64,000 nucleotides of DNA from assembly GCF_026410405.1 (NCBI RefSeq), contig NZ_JAPMLN010000017.1:1-64000 (forward strand), written 5' to 3'. Below the pieces are notes generated by a model that was not told the origin of the DNA, searched no databases, and saw only the letters and a list, made by a program, of their open reading frames with translations. Source of the DNA: Marinicella gelatinilytica (GTDB lineage: Bacteria; Pseudomonadota; Gammaproteobacteria; Xanthomonadales; Marinicellaceae). Each line of letters begins with the position of its first letter. Position 1 is the first letter of the stretch. A program made the position numbers and the translations under genes. Of this stretch, positions 6,676-15,163 are shown piece after piece.

Positions 6676-8803
6676 AGCGACAGAAAGCCGGCAGCAATTT
6701 GGCTCTGACAGTCGATTCACAATGCCAAGCAATGCCCGATTCAGTTACTTCAGGGAAAAGTTGCACGTAGTCCTCATCACTAAAGCTGTCATCAATGGCG
6801 TCAAGATGAATCGTAATAACTCCTGTGGCGTCTTCGAGGCTGATATTGGCTGGCAAATCAGGTAACAGCTCAGTGGCCCCTTGAAAATCACCGCTGTCAA
6901 TATAGTGTTCCGCGACAGTTATTTTTATCACTGAGGTGTAAGACATTGACTGCATTATTTTAGCTCTCATGGTGTAGTCTCGATAAGCCGGAATGGCGTA
7001 GGCGGCGAGAATTCCGGCCACAGCCACAGTCAGCATGCCGGTCTCAGGCCGAATCAAATGCTCAGCCAGTGAGTATTCATAATCTATTTCTACGCTAAAA
7101 CCTTGACGATCAGAATGCGCTGACAAGCTTAAACGGCCTTTGGGCGGCAGCTTAAGTTCTTGGGCTGTTGGTAAAGTGAATAGATCGATGTTGGTGTCTG
7201 CTAAATCCGCCAATGTTTGCACAAATGTTAAATAAAAATAGTAAATGTCACGGGGCATATCGTCAATTTCAGTGCCATAAGCCAGTATTGAATTGTGCCA
7301 ATCAAGGCCTTGGGTTGCCTGCCATTGACTGAGTTGGGTGGGATTGTCGGTGTTGGCTAATTCAGCCAGGATTTGTGGCACCTTAGCCATATAAATGACA
7401 TCGTCTTTTTGCATCCAGTAATGATGCTCTTTAAGTAAGCCTAAATATCGCTCGATATCTGTTGTGTTGCTATTGGCTTTACCGGCGCTGAGGTAGAGTT
7501 TTTCGATGCTGGAAAAATGCATGTGATAAATGGTCACGCCGGCCAGTTTATTTTGCTGAGGCTGTTCATCGAGAACACCTAGCATTTGTTGGCTTAATGT
7601 ATTGTGCAAAGCCGAATCTTTAATTTTTAGTGCCATCCAGCGACCGACGTCATCATTGACCAAATAAACTTGTTGTTCATAGGCGTCCAACATTTCACTG
7701 GGTTCAAACCCTAAGATATTTTTAAGGTTGTTGCTAATTTCTTGCAGTGCATTTTTAGTATCTTGTGGAATCATTGGCTGATTGACGGCAGTTTGCCACT
7801 GCTGACGGGTTGGTAAAGCCATTTGCATAACACTTTTGGGTGCGCCGGCGGTGGTGATATCGAAACTGTGTTCACTGCGTGGCAGGAACATACGCCAGCC
7901 GGTTTCTGGCATGAGATAATGGATGGCAAGACTTGATTTACCGGCATTAGAAGAAGTGCCTAACCAGATGTACTGCGTTTTATCGATGGCCAATGGCTCA
8001 AGTTTTTGATGTTGTTCCGGAGGGACAAAACCGGCACCTAATTGGTAAAGAGTTGCCGCTGCCATCCACATGCGCAAGTTTAGACCGCTGGGGTCGAGTC
8101 GTTTATCCAGATCAAGCACATCGTTTAGCGCCGGATCAGCGGGTTTATTCCATAGTTGATTGAGTTTTTCATTGCTGGCACCGGGACCTGATAGCATAAG
8201 AAACTGACCGGTTTTTTCCTGGTATTGAATCCAGTTCGGCATATTCTGAAAGTCAAAGCGCCATAGTTGCTTATCGTCCTGGCGGCTTAATTCAGGGCTG
8301 ATGCCCGGTGCATAGTCGGTCAGCACTTGATTGACCAGCTCAATCATTTGAGCCGCACTAAAATCTGAAAAGTGAGTGCCGATAGCAACATTTGGCATCA
8401 GACCACCGGCCACATAATTGACCGCTGCAATTTCAATGGGACCAGTTTGTTTGTTTAGCAGGGCTTTCAATAACAGTTGACTGTTGGCCGGCACTAAACC
8501 CAAATAATTGTGCTCTGCGGCCTGTTTAATCGCTGTCATTTGTTTTTGGAAAATTGTATTTGTTTGTAGTTTATGCAGGCTGTCACCCTTTGGATCGAAT
8601 AAATAATTCCATAGATTCGGTACGCTGATATAGACCACCGTTTCAGCCGGTAGATGATTGCGTAACCAGCTGCTTTTTTCCACGGCAAAGTCAGAACTTT
8701 CTAAAATCGGTAACAGCTTGGTTTCCTGACTGTCTTCCCGGCAACCGCTGAGAAAGGTGGTCAGAGCAAGAATGGTGATAATAACTGCGGAGCGTATTGG
8801 CAT
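6674..8803 (-). CDS. Lipoprotein with C-terminal type IV pilin-like domain
   Basis: A 709-aa exported protein. The N-terminus is a lipoprotein signal ending in LSGC, so Cys21 should be lipidated. Residues about 40-585 are a large soluble region that I do not recognise. From residue 589 the sequence is like the body of a type IV major pilin: VAVAGILAAYAIPAYRDYT, then an alpha-beta region, and a tail WHCESTVRAKLLPAFCR holding the two Cys that form the pilin D-loop disulfide (about 695 and 708). The prepilin leader (Gly before Phe, Glu5) is absent, so prepilin peptidase should not cut it. No pilus gene is adjacent. A fusion by frameshift error is unlikely since the frame is open throughout. The role could be docking to or mimicking pilus subunits; this is inference. 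Confidence 0.75.
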   Translation of the reverse strand: MPIRSAVIITILALTTFLSGCREDSQETKLLPILESSDFAVEKSSWLRNHLPAETVVYISVPNLWNYLFDPKGDSLHKLQTNTIFQKQMTAIKQAAEHNYLGLVPANSQLLLKALLNKQTGPIEIAAVNYVAGGLMPNVAIGTHFSDFSAAQMIELVNQVLTDYAPGISPELSRQDDKQLWRFDFQNMPNWIQYQEKTGQFLMLSGPGASNEKLNQLWNKPADPALNDVLDLDKRLDPSGLNLRMWMAAATLYQLGAGFVPPEQHQKLEPLAIDKTQYIWLGTSSNAGKSSLAIHYLMPETGWRMFLPRSEHSFDITTAGAPKSVMQMALPTRQQWQTAVNQPMIPQDTKNALQEISNNLKNILGFEPSEMLDAYEQQVYLVNDDVGRWMALKIKDSALHNTLSQQMLGVLDEQPQQNKLAGVTIYHMHFSSIEKLYLSAGKANSNTTDIERYLGLLKEHHYWMQKDDVIYMAKVPQILAELANTDNPTQLSQWQATQGLDWHNSILAYGTEIDDMPRDIYYFYLTFVQTLADLADTNIDLFTLPTAQELKLPPKGRLSLSAHSDRQGFSVEIDYEYSLAEHLIRPETGMLTVAVAGILAAYAIPAYRDYTMRAKIMQSMSYTSVIKITVAEHYIDSGDFQGATELLPDLPANISLEDATGVITIHLDAIDDSFSDEDYVQLFPEVTESGIAWHCESTVRAKLLPAFCR

Positions 8804-8934
8804 GGTGAGTTTGAAATTTTTAGTGATGACATTTTAAGCCAAAGTACCGCGTTGTTGACATTTAATTGTTATGTGTTCTTGCCCAGTAATCTGTTTGTTA
8901 GGCGGTTTTAATGATAGAATAAATTCATGTTTAG

Positions 8935-9016
8935 TATCATTTAAAAAAATGATATATTTGTATATCGTTTAAAAAGATGATATTATAATATATCGGATTA
9001 TTAGGAGATATCATTT
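8935..9016 (+). promoter_or_regulatory. Tandem palindromic operators before the SatD operon
   Basis: A perfect 8+4+8 palindrome TATCATTTAAAAAAATGATA spans 8935-8954. A second, imperfect copy TATCGTTTAAAAAGATGATA spans 8963-8982, 28 bp further on. A half site TATCATTT lies at 9009-9016, overlapping the start codon region. The sites cover the only AT-rich stretch able to hold the promoter. Autoregulation by the HTH of the first gene product is a natural inference. Confidence 0.65.
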
Positions 9017-9659
9017 GGTGATTTCAGTGATAAAAGGCGATATCGTGGCATCACGGCAATTAAATGATGCCAATAGATGGTTACAGCCTTTGAAGACATT
9101 GTTTGCTCAATGGGGCAGCAGTCCGACTCAGTGGGAGCTGGTATGGGGTGATTCTTTTCAGTTGGAAGTCACAGAGCCGGCGACAGTGTTGCATAAAGCG
9201 CTGGCCATTAAAGCCCTGATAAAGCAAATTATGCCGGAACAATCCACGCAAACAATCAGTCCTTTAGATGTGCGCATGGGTATTGGTATCGGCGAAAAAA
9301 CCTTCAGCGGTGAACGGGTGTCGGAAAGTAATGGACCTGTGTTTATTCATGCCGACGATGCTTTTCAGCAATCGGAAAAATCAAAATCCACGCTTTCTGT
9401 GAAAAGCCCCTGGTCAGAGTTTGATGCTGAAATGAATCTGTACTTAAAACTGGCCGGTACTTTTATGGATGATTGGTCGGTGTTATCAGCGCAGTTGGTG
9501 ACCCATGTTTTAAATAATCCGGAGGCCACCCAGGCTGAAATTGGTGCCCGGTTGGGTATAAAACAAAACTCTGTCAGCGGTCGTTGGCATAGGGCTCATA
9601 TCAATGAGATGCTGGCCGTTGAAGCGGCTTTTCGACAACAACTGGTGGCGCAATTATGA
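9015..9659 (+). CDS. SatD family protein with C-terminal HTH
   Basis: A 214-aa cytosolic protein of the SatD family. The N-terminus VIKGDIVASRQL and the WGDSFQLE and RMGIGIGE blocks are the family's core and recall a nucleotide-cyclase-like fold. The last 60 residues contain a helix-turn-helix (QAEIGARLGIKQNSVSGRWHRA). The start is TTG at 9015 or GTG at 9018; AGGAG at 9003-9007 suits either. The stop overlaps the next gene by 4 nt, so it is translationally coupled to the DUF3307 membrane protein, a pairing known for SatD proteins. The biochemical role is unknown. The HTH makes it the prime candidate for binding the upstream palindromes. Confidence 0.82.
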   Translation: MVISVIKGDIVASRQLNDANRWLQPLKTLFAQWGSSPTQWELVWGDSFQLEVTEPATVLHKALAIKALIKQIMPEQSTQTISPLDVRMGIGIGEKTFSGERVSESNGPVFIHADDAFQQSEKSKSTLSVKSPWSEFDAEMNLYLKLAGTFMDDWSVLSAQLVTHVLNNPEATQAEIGARLGIKQNSVSGRWHRAHINEMLAVEAAFRQQLVAQL

Positions 9660-10366
9660 TGCTGATATTAATTAAACTAATATTTGCTCATTTATTGGGT
9701 GATTTTGTTTTACAGCCACGATCATGGGTGCAAGCAAAAGAAAACAATAAGCTGTTGTCATGGCGATTATACGCACATGTACTGATTCATGGCTTATTGG
9801 TTATGGTGGTCTTGGGATCAATACACTATTGGTTACTGGCTTTGGCGGTGATGCTGTTGCACTTTGTCGTTGATGTCCTGAAGCTTTATGCCCAAAGCGA
9901 AGACACCCGAACCCGTTGGTTTATCATGGATCAAAGCCTGCATATCATCGGCCTTGTAGCTATATGGTTTTTGTTGTTTAAGCCCAGCATTGATCTATCG
10001 ACCTGGTTTAACAGTCAGTCTCTTTGGTTGTATGCCACGGCGTTGTTGTTTTTAACCTTTGTGGCGGGTGTGGTGGTGCAAATTCTGATGTCACGCTGGA
10101 CCGATACCTTAAATGACCTGCAAGATGGATCTTTGGCCCATGCCGGTCGTTACATTGGTATGCTGGAACGACTGTTTGTGTTTTTTTTTATTGTGGTGGG
10201 GCAGTGGCAAGCCATTGGCTTTTTACTAGGCGCTAAATCGGTGTTTCGTTTTGGTGACTTGAAAGAATCCAAGAACCGGCAATTAACCGAGTATGTTTTG
10301 ATTGGCACTTTATTGAGCTTTGCCATTGCCGTGGCCACCGCTATGTTGGTGGTTTATTTAAGTTGA
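9656..10366 (+). CDS. DUF3307 integral membrane protein
   Basis: A 236-aa inner-membrane protein with about six hydrophobic spans. The N-terminal block IFAHLLGDFVLQPRSWVQAKENN is the DUF3307 signature, followed by HVLIHG and HFVVDVLK. A conserved charged motif TRWFIMDQSLHI follows. Function is unknown for the family. It overlaps the SatD gene by 4 nt, and the two probably form a functional unit. Confidence 0.85.
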   Translation: MMLILIKLIFAHLLGDFVLQPRSWVQAKENNKLLSWRLYAHVLIHGLLVMVVLGSIHYWLLALAVMLLHFVVDVLKLYAQSEDTRTRWFIMDQSLHIIGLVAIWFLLFKPSIDLSTWFNSQSLWLYATALLFLTFVAGVVVQILMSRWTDTLNDLQDGSLAHAGRYIGMLERLFVFFFIVVGQWQAIGFLLGAKSVFRFGDLKESKNRQLTEYVLIGTLLSFAIAVATAMLVVYLS

Positions 10367-10374
10367 GAGATATT

Positions 10375-10923
10375 ATGTTAACGATAAAACACAGTGAGCG
10401 ATTGAGCTATCTAATAATGGATGATACCGATGCCGATTTATTGTTCGAATTAGATCAGGATCCGGCGGTGATGAAGCACATTAATAAGGGCAATCCCACC
10501 AGCCGTGCTGAAATTAATGATATTTTTATTCCACGAATGATGCAATATCGAAATCCGGAAAAAGGCTGGGGCTTATGGCAAGTCAATACGCTGGCGGATG
10601 ATGAGTTTATCGGCTGGATTTTGGTCAGGCCCATGCATTTTTTCAGCGATGAACGTGATGATGAGGATATAGAACTGGGTTGGCGTTTTATGCAAAAGAG
10701 TTGGGGTAAAGGTTATGCCACAGAAGCCGCCAAAGCCGTGATGACCGCATTACAGCAACAAGTCGGTTACACAAAATTTTCAGCCGTGGCGGTGCCGGAT
10801 AATATTGGTTCAATCCGAATGATGGAAAAATTGGATATGCAATATCAAAAAACGGCGCTACATAAAGATCCATTGGGTGATTTGGAAGCGGTTTATTATT
10901 CAGTGACAATGGAAAGTAATTGA
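10375..10923 (+). CDS. GNAT acetyltransferase, RimJ/RimL type
   Basis: A 182-aa N-acetyltransferase of the type that modifies protein N-termini or small amines with acetyl-CoA. The conserved acetyl-CoA loop is seen in GWRFMQKSWGKGYATEAAKAV, followed by VAVPDNIGSIRMMEKLDM, the usual RimJ-like NxxSxRxxEK block. I chose the ATG at 10375 rather than TTG at 10363 because GAGAG lies just upstream. Third gene of the SatD operon. The substrate cannot be told from the sequence. Confidence 0.88.
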   Translation: MLTIKHSERLSYLIMDDTDADLLFELDQDPAVMKHINKGNPTSRAEINDIFIPRMMQYRNPEKGWGLWQVNTLADDEFIGWILVRPMHFFSDERDDEDIELGWRFMQKSWGKGYATEAAKAVMTALQQQVGYTKFSAVAVPDNIGSIRMMEKLDMQYQKTALHKDPLGDLEAVYYSVTMESN

Positions 10924-10928
10924 AAGCC

Positions 10929-11405
10929 ATGATTAGACGCATTCAAAAGCAAGACAACGCAGCGGTTAAACAACTGGTGCATGATGTCCTGATTGAGCAT
11001 GGCCTATCCGGTGAGGGTTTTGCCGGTGTAGATCCGGAAATGGATGATATGTATTCGGCGTATCGGGGTTCAATGGCTGCCTATTATGTGATTGAACAAG
11101 CCGGTGAGATTGTTGGTGCCGGTGGCTTCGCACCTTTGGCCGGTTGTGAAGGTGAGGGCATCGCTGAATTGCGCAAGATGTATCTCAGGCCTGAATTGCG
11201 GGGGCAAGGTTGGGGTCATCGGCTGTTGATTAAGTGCATCGAAGGTGCTCGACAAGCGGGTTTTAAGCAGATGTATTTAGAAACCACGCCTGAAATGAAA
11301 GCCGCACAAAAGCTGTATTTAAAGCATGGCTTTGAATACCGAGATACCCGTTTGGGTGATACCGGGCATGGTGGTTGTGAGGTTTTGATGTCGCGTTGGT
11401 TATAA
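10929..11405 (+). CDS. GNAT acetyltransferase
   Basis: A 158-aa single-domain GNAT enzyme. The acetyl-CoA pyrophosphate loop is LRPELRGQGWGHRLL, preceded by ELRKMYL, and the C-terminal strand holds YLETTPEMKAAQKLYLKHGFEY, typical of the group. A TTG at 10920 is an alternative start but its Shine-Dalgarno would be only 3 nt away, so ATG at 10929 is preferred. It is the last gene of the SatD-DUF3307-GNAT operon. Substrate unknown. Confidence 0.88.
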   Translation: MIRRIQKQDNAAVKQLVHDVLIEHGLSGEGFAGVDPEMDDMYSAYRGSMAAYYVIEQAGEIVGAGGFAPLAGCEGEGIAELRKMYLRPELRGQGWGHRLLIKCIEGARQAGFKQMYLETTPEMKAAQKLYLKHGFEYRDTRLGDTGHGGCEVLMSRWL

Positions 11406-11451
11406 ATCGAATTAAATCAATTGGAATAGTATGCTTTGAAGATTAAAGAAA

Positions 11452-11778
11452 TTAACCACAAAGGACACGAAGTAGACACAAAGTGCACAAAGGAAATATA
11501 ATTTTTAAAACACTTTGCCGAATGGCACTTATTTAAGTGGTTCTATATGTCTAAATTGATGAAATATATAGCAAATTATTAACTCAGTCAAAGAACCTTA
11601 GGGTAGTCGACTTCAGCCGACAAGCTTTAAAGCCAACTACCCTTGGGACTCCTATTTGTTGCTTTATTTTAAACTTTGATGGCTCATTAATGACTAAATC
11701 TATCAATAACTTAGATTTTAAGTAAGCGTCATTCCACTTTGTGCCCTTTGTGAAAACCTCTGCGATCTTTGTGGTTAA
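11452..11778. repeat. TTAACCACAAAG element E1
   Basis: A 327-bp non-coding element bounded by the inverted ends TTAACCACAAAG (11452-11463) and CTTTGTGGTTAA (11767-11778). The ends are followed inward by further CACAAAG or CTTTGTG words, such as GACACAAAG and CTTTGTGCCC. The interior carries a hairpin-like GGGTAGT...ACTACCC at about 11602-11651. No gene is present. Four related elements occur in the window. Confidence 0.7.
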
Positions 11779-11824
11779 AATCTTTTTTTATGTGTCTTCA
11801 CGAAGTTGTTCATATCTAAAGACA

Positions 11825-12325
11825 CTATTTTTTTAGCGGGTAATATGTCTTGACCAGTGTTTTACCGGCTAAATAACCACCATAGGCTGCCATAAACCAT
11901 TGCCAAAACGGTGCTTGGCCGGTATTCATCCAATACACCGGCCAGGAGATGGCGGTGATAAAGTTCATCAAAGAATCAATAAAAAAACGGATGATCATAC
12001 CGATACTGATGCCGCTAAAAACACCCTCTGATCCGTTTGGCATCGAGAGTAGGTCGAAAATTTCCTGGGCCTCGACAATAATATAGGTCAATACCGCCAC
12101 CAATCCATAGAAGCCGCCACCAAATGAAAGCCATTTATTGGCCAAAAAATCTTTGTAATTATTTGATGGACGTGAATCTAAGAAGTCATCCTCTATTTCA
12201 AGATCATCGTCATCTTTATAGAGTTTCTGAAAATCAGGGTTGGCGTGGTTGCGAATAAAATAAAACATCACGCCACTACACAGCACCATGGTGATAAAAA
12301 CCAAACTTAACTCAAATAGATGCAT
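11825..12325 (-). CDS. Membrane protein of unknown function
   Basis: A 166-aa protein with one N-terminal membrane span, an acidic cytoplasmic-looking stretch (YKDDDDLEIEDDFLD) and three hydrophobic segments afterwards. I do not recognise the family. The start is supported by AGGA seven bases upstream of the ATG. The gene begins inside the last 14 bases of the EamA transporter gene, so the two are co-transcribed and coupled. A role tied to the transporter is plausible but unproven. Confidence 0.75.
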   Translation of the reverse strand: MHLFELSLVFITMVLCSGVMFYFIRNHANPDFQKLYKDDDDLEIEDDFLDSRPSNNYKDFLANKWLSFGGGFYGLVAVLTYIIVEAQEIFDLLSMPNGSEGVFSGISIGMIIRFFIDSLMNFITAISWPVYWMNTGQAPFWQWFMAAYGGYLAGKTLVKTYYPLKK

Positions 12326-13244
12326 GCGGTTTGTCCTGGCTCATAGGCCGGTTAATGGCTTTGCTTTGTGAACAAAGCCACACAGATAATATAATCAGAC
12401 CGGCACCAATAAGTAACCTCAGCCATTCAATATCACTGTTCCAAAACAAAAAATTCACCAAAATACCCACCGGAATCAGCATATTATTCATGGTCGCGAC
12501 CTGACCGGTGTTGACCTGTTTAATGGCCATACTCCAGGCCAAATAGCCGAAGGCCGAAGCACCGACACCTAACCAGATAAGCACCGACCACTGGGTTAAT
12601 TCGATGGCTTTAATATGCCAATCACCAAACAGCACAACGCCCAGCCCTGAAACCAACGAGGCACCCAGGAAAAAACAGGCGAAAACTTGAGATTGTTGTT
12701 TAACATCACCCAGCGGCAGACGTTTATAAGCCACTTGGCCGATGGCAAAGCATAGATTGGCACCTTGAATCAGTATAAAACCCATCAGTGCGCCCTGATT
12801 AATGCCGTCATAACGAATCACCGCTGCACCGAGCACAGCGATTCCGGCGGCCAGCCACCAGCGTAAGGGTAGGCGCCGCCGACCCAGAATAAATTCATCA
12901 ATTACGGTAATCCACAGCGGTGTAAATATTGTGAACAATAATACTTCCGGAACGCTTAAATAGCTAAAGGCATTGTATAAAAATAAATACGTCGCGCCGA
13001 CTTGAATGCCGCCAATAACGACCAAAGCGAGTAATTTTCTCAGCGCAAAAGTGCGCGGCCTGAAGACAGGTAAAAGCACCAGTAAAGCAATAAACACCCG
13101 AATAAATACCGCCAAATAGCTGTCCACATGACCGCTTAGATATACACCGATTAGTGAAAAACTAAATGCCCAAATAAAAGTCACCAGCCAAAGAATGGCC
13201 ATGGCCGGGATATTAAAAGGTGTTTTGTTCGACATTTCTGGCAT
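12312..13244 (-). CDS. EamA/DMT family transporter
   Basis: A 310-aa inner-membrane protein with ten predicted hydrophobic helices in two EamA repeats, the drug/metabolite transporter design. N-terminal LWLVTFIWAFSFSLIG is the typical first helix; the second repeat starts near ILIQGANLCFAIGQVAYKRL. Such proteins export amino acids, metabolites or drugs; the substrate is unknown. ATG at 13244; a second ATG three codons in is an alternative. Overlaps the following membrane-protein gene by 14 nt. Confidence 0.9.
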   Translation of the reverse strand: MPEMSNKTPFNIPAMAILWLVTFIWAFSFSLIGVYLSGHVDSYLAVFIRVFIALLVLLPVFRPRTFALRKLLALVVIGGIQVGATYLFLYNAFSYLSVPEVLLFTIFTPLWITVIDEFILGRRRLPLRWWLAAGIAVLGAAVIRYDGINQGALMGFILIQGANLCFAIGQVAYKRLPLGDVKQQSQVFACFFLGASLVSGLGVVLFGDWHIKAIELTQWSVLIWLGVGASAFGYLAWSMAIKQVNTGQVATMNNMLIPVGILVNFLFWNSDIEWLRLLIGAGLIILSVWLCSQSKAINRPMSQDKPHASI

Positions 13245-13329
13245 TATCTATGGGTGATCGAGATAAAAAGAGTGTAATATTATCTTTGTGATCAGCTAAA
13301 ACAACAAGAAAAAATAAGAGATAGATTCC

Positions 13330-14286
13330 ATGATAACATTTAAAACACACGCTCAATTATTAATTTCACTGGCTGCCTTAACGCTCACAGCTTGTGCAAC
13401 AATAACCGAAAATAAACAGTCCAGCGAAGATTTATTTGCCCCGATTAAAGCCGGCCCCTATGAAGTGGTTGAACAATCACCGGACAGTGATTGGCGGCCG
13501 GTGTCCGCGGATAATATGCTGGTGATGACAGTGTCTTTGGCGGGTGAAGAGCGGACGGTGGTCTTTGAACTGTTACCGGATTTAGCATCTGGGCATGTAG
13601 CCAATACCCAGGCTCTGGTTAAACAAGGTATATTTGATAACACCCGGTTTTACCGTGTCATTGATGGCTTTGTAGCGCAGGGCGGACCGATGTTTGACGA
13701 TGACAGTGACTTACCTGAATTAACTGAAGGGCGATTAAGTATTCCTGCTGAATTAACCTCATCCATTGATTTGGGAGAGCAGTATTTGGCTTTTGATGGC
13801 GATGATGGCTTTGCCGATGAAACCGGGTTTTATAAAGGCTTCGCCGTGGGTCGAGATATCAGTGAACAAAAAAGCTGGTTATTACATTGTTATGGCGTGC
13901 TTGCCGCAGGCCGTGCCAATGATCCGGATACCGGTGGTACAGAATTGTATATCGTCAACGGTCCGGCGCAGCGTTATTTGGACCGCAATACCACCGTGTT
14001 CGGTCGGGTATTAGAGGGTATGGACGCCATTCAAGCGTTGAAAAGAACACAAGATTTATCCGGTGCAGTAGAACTTAAAATAGATGAGAATGTAATTAAG
14101 CAGATTGTGGTGGCTTCACAACTGCCACCGGGTCAAAGACCCCAACTTGAAGTGATGCGCACTGATTCAGTGAGTTTTAAACAATTATTAGCCGCCCGTA
14201 AAAACCGCAACGAAGACTGGTTTCTGTATCAACACAACTACATCGATGCCTGTGGCGTAGCAATTCCGGTGCGATTAGCAGATTAA
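13330..14286 (+). CDS. Cyclophilin-type peptidylprolyl isomerase lipoprotein
   Basis: A 318-aa exported lipoprotein. The signal peptide ends in LTAC, giving a lipidated Cys22. A cyclophilin fold follows: TRFYRVIDGFVAQGG is the family FxRxIxGFxxQGG block, then GTELYIVNGPAQRYLDRNTTVFGRVLEGMD near the C-terminal part of the fold. It should catalyse proline isomerisation in the periplasm. It is longer than typical cyclophilins, with an acidic insert near FDDDSDLPELTEGRL and about 60 extra residues at the C-terminus that I cannot assign. It overlaps the convergent DUF2061 gene by 4 nt. Confidence 0.88.
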   Translation: MITFKTHAQLLISLAALTLTACATITENKQSSEDLFAPIKAGPYEVVEQSPDSDWRPVSADNMLVMTVSLAGEERTVVFELLPDLASGHVANTQALVKQGIFDNTRFYRVIDGFVAQGGPMFDDDSDLPELTEGRLSIPAELTSSIDLGEQYLAFDGDDGFADETGFYKGFAVGRDISEQKSWLLHCYGVLAAGRANDPDTGGTELYIVNGPAQRYLDRNTTVFGRVLEGMDAIQALKRTQDLSGAVELKIDENVIKQIVVASQLPPGQRPQLEVMRTDSVSFKQLLAARKNRNEDWFLYQHNYIDACGVAIPVRLAD

Positions 14287-14477
14287 GCTGTCATCCCGCT
14301 TGTATGTCGATGCTCAACATAACGCCAGACCTTTTCGTGAAAGTAAAACACCAGGGTGTTGATTGTTGGTTCAATGAGAGCCACCGCACCACCGATTAAA
14401 AAACTACCGGTGAGGGCATAGACCACTAAAAAGGCCACACTAAAATGGAGAATGGCAAAAGTGAATGTCTTAAGCAT
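14283..14477 (-). CDS. DUF2061 membrane protein
   Basis: A 64-aa membrane protein with two hydrophobic spans and the DUF2061 ending: EPTINTLVFYFHEKVWRYVEHR. The family's role is unknown. The gene has its own promoter with a Fur-like box right behind the -10, so it may be iron-regulated. Its 3' end overlaps the cyclophilin gene by 4 nt. Confidence 0.85.
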   Translation of the reverse strand: MLKTFTFAILHFSVAFLVVYALTGSFLIGGAVALIEPTINTLVFYFHEKVWRYVEHRHTSGMTA

Positions 14478-14492
14478 AATAACACTCTTAAA

Positions 14493-14534
14493 TGAGAATG
14501 CTTATCATTATAATTAAAGATAAACTAATGTCCA
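14493..14534 (-). promoter_or_regulatory. Promoter with Fur-like box for the DUF2061 gene
   Basis: On the minus strand TGGACA (14534-14529) and TATAAT (14512-14507) are separated by 16 bp. Immediately downstream, TGATAAGCATTCTCA (14507-14493) matches the 7-1-7 Fur consensus TGATAATNATTATCA at 13 of 15 positions, counting the central N. The box would cover the transcription start, a classical repressor position. Confidence 0.6.
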
Positions 14535-14597
14535 GCAATTATCTTAAAAAATAACCACAGATAAGGAGCTGATGCGAAGCATCACTCCGCAATACCT

Positions 14598-14662
14598 GCG
14601 AAGGCCGGTAACCAGCGTCTTCCAGAAAAACCATCGTTTCATAGAAAAGTTTAACCACAAAG
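14598..14662 (+). repeat. GCGAAGGCC module, copy 1
   Basis: About 65 bases from GCGAAGGCCGG through CCATCGTTTCATAGAAAAG to TTAACCAC. The same module recurs at 14950-15010 with scattered changes, and in inverted form at 23135-23174. Copies 1 and 2 each run directly into a TTAACCAC element. Confidence 0.65.
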
Positions 14663-14730
14663 AACACCAAGAATACACAAAGTTCACGGAGTAAAGAATA
14701 ATTAAAAACCTTTGCGAACTTTGTGGTTTA
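14651..14730. repeat. TTAACCACAAAG element E2
   Basis: An 80-bp element with ends TTAACCACAAAG and CTTTGTGGTT, nested CACAAAG words, and no coding capacity. It lies in the 14478-15163 gene desert. Confidence 0.7.
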
Positions 14731-14949
14731 TAAAGTAATCGCCACAGACAAAATTTAATCATCTCACTTAGTTTGAAAGTGTTACTTTGCATAGGCTTCA
14801 ACTAAAAGACACTGGATGTCGTCCTGCGACGGCAAGTAGGGTAGAGAAGTTGCTTCTGTAATTTGAATGTAACGAACAGTATCAACAGAAATAGATGTTG
14901 TATTGATCTAAATTTTATAGGATTTTATACAACGCATTTTTCCGTACCG

Positions 14950-15010
14950 GCGAAGGCCGTTACCCAGTGCCTTTGAGAAAACCATCGTTTGACATAAAAA
15001 GCTTAACCAC
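14950..15010 (+). repeat. GCGAAGGCC module, copy 2
   Basis: Second copy of the module at 14598, reading GCGAAGGCCGTTACCCAG, then ACCATCGTTTGACATAAAAAG and TTAACCAC. Divergence from copy 1 is visible at roughly one base in six. Confidence 0.65.
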
Positions 15011-15138
15011 TGAGGACACCAAGAATACACTAAGCACACGGAGTGAATAAAAAAAACTCTTTGTGAACTTTGTGAAAATCTTTGCGTGCTTTGTGGTTAA
15101 TCCTTCCTCTGTGTTCTCTGTGCCTCTGTGGTGATCTC
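15003..15138. repeat. TTAACCACAAAG element E3
   Basis: Ends TTAACCAC (15003) and CTTTGTGGTTAA (15089-15100), followed by an extra half unit CTCTGTGTTCTCTGTGCCTCTGTGG to 15132. It ends shortly before the AraC gene, whose 3' end it may help delimit. Confidence 0.65.
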
Positions 15139-15163
15139 TTTTTGTATTTAATTGTTACTTCTG

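Noticed and set aside
6674-8803. Pilin end as the result of a sequencing frameshift joining two genes
   Set aside because: The frame is open throughout, there is no start or prepilin leader at the junction, and codon use is even.
14544-14801. 85-codon frame across element E2
   Set aside because: It runs through the repeat module and has no family resemblance.
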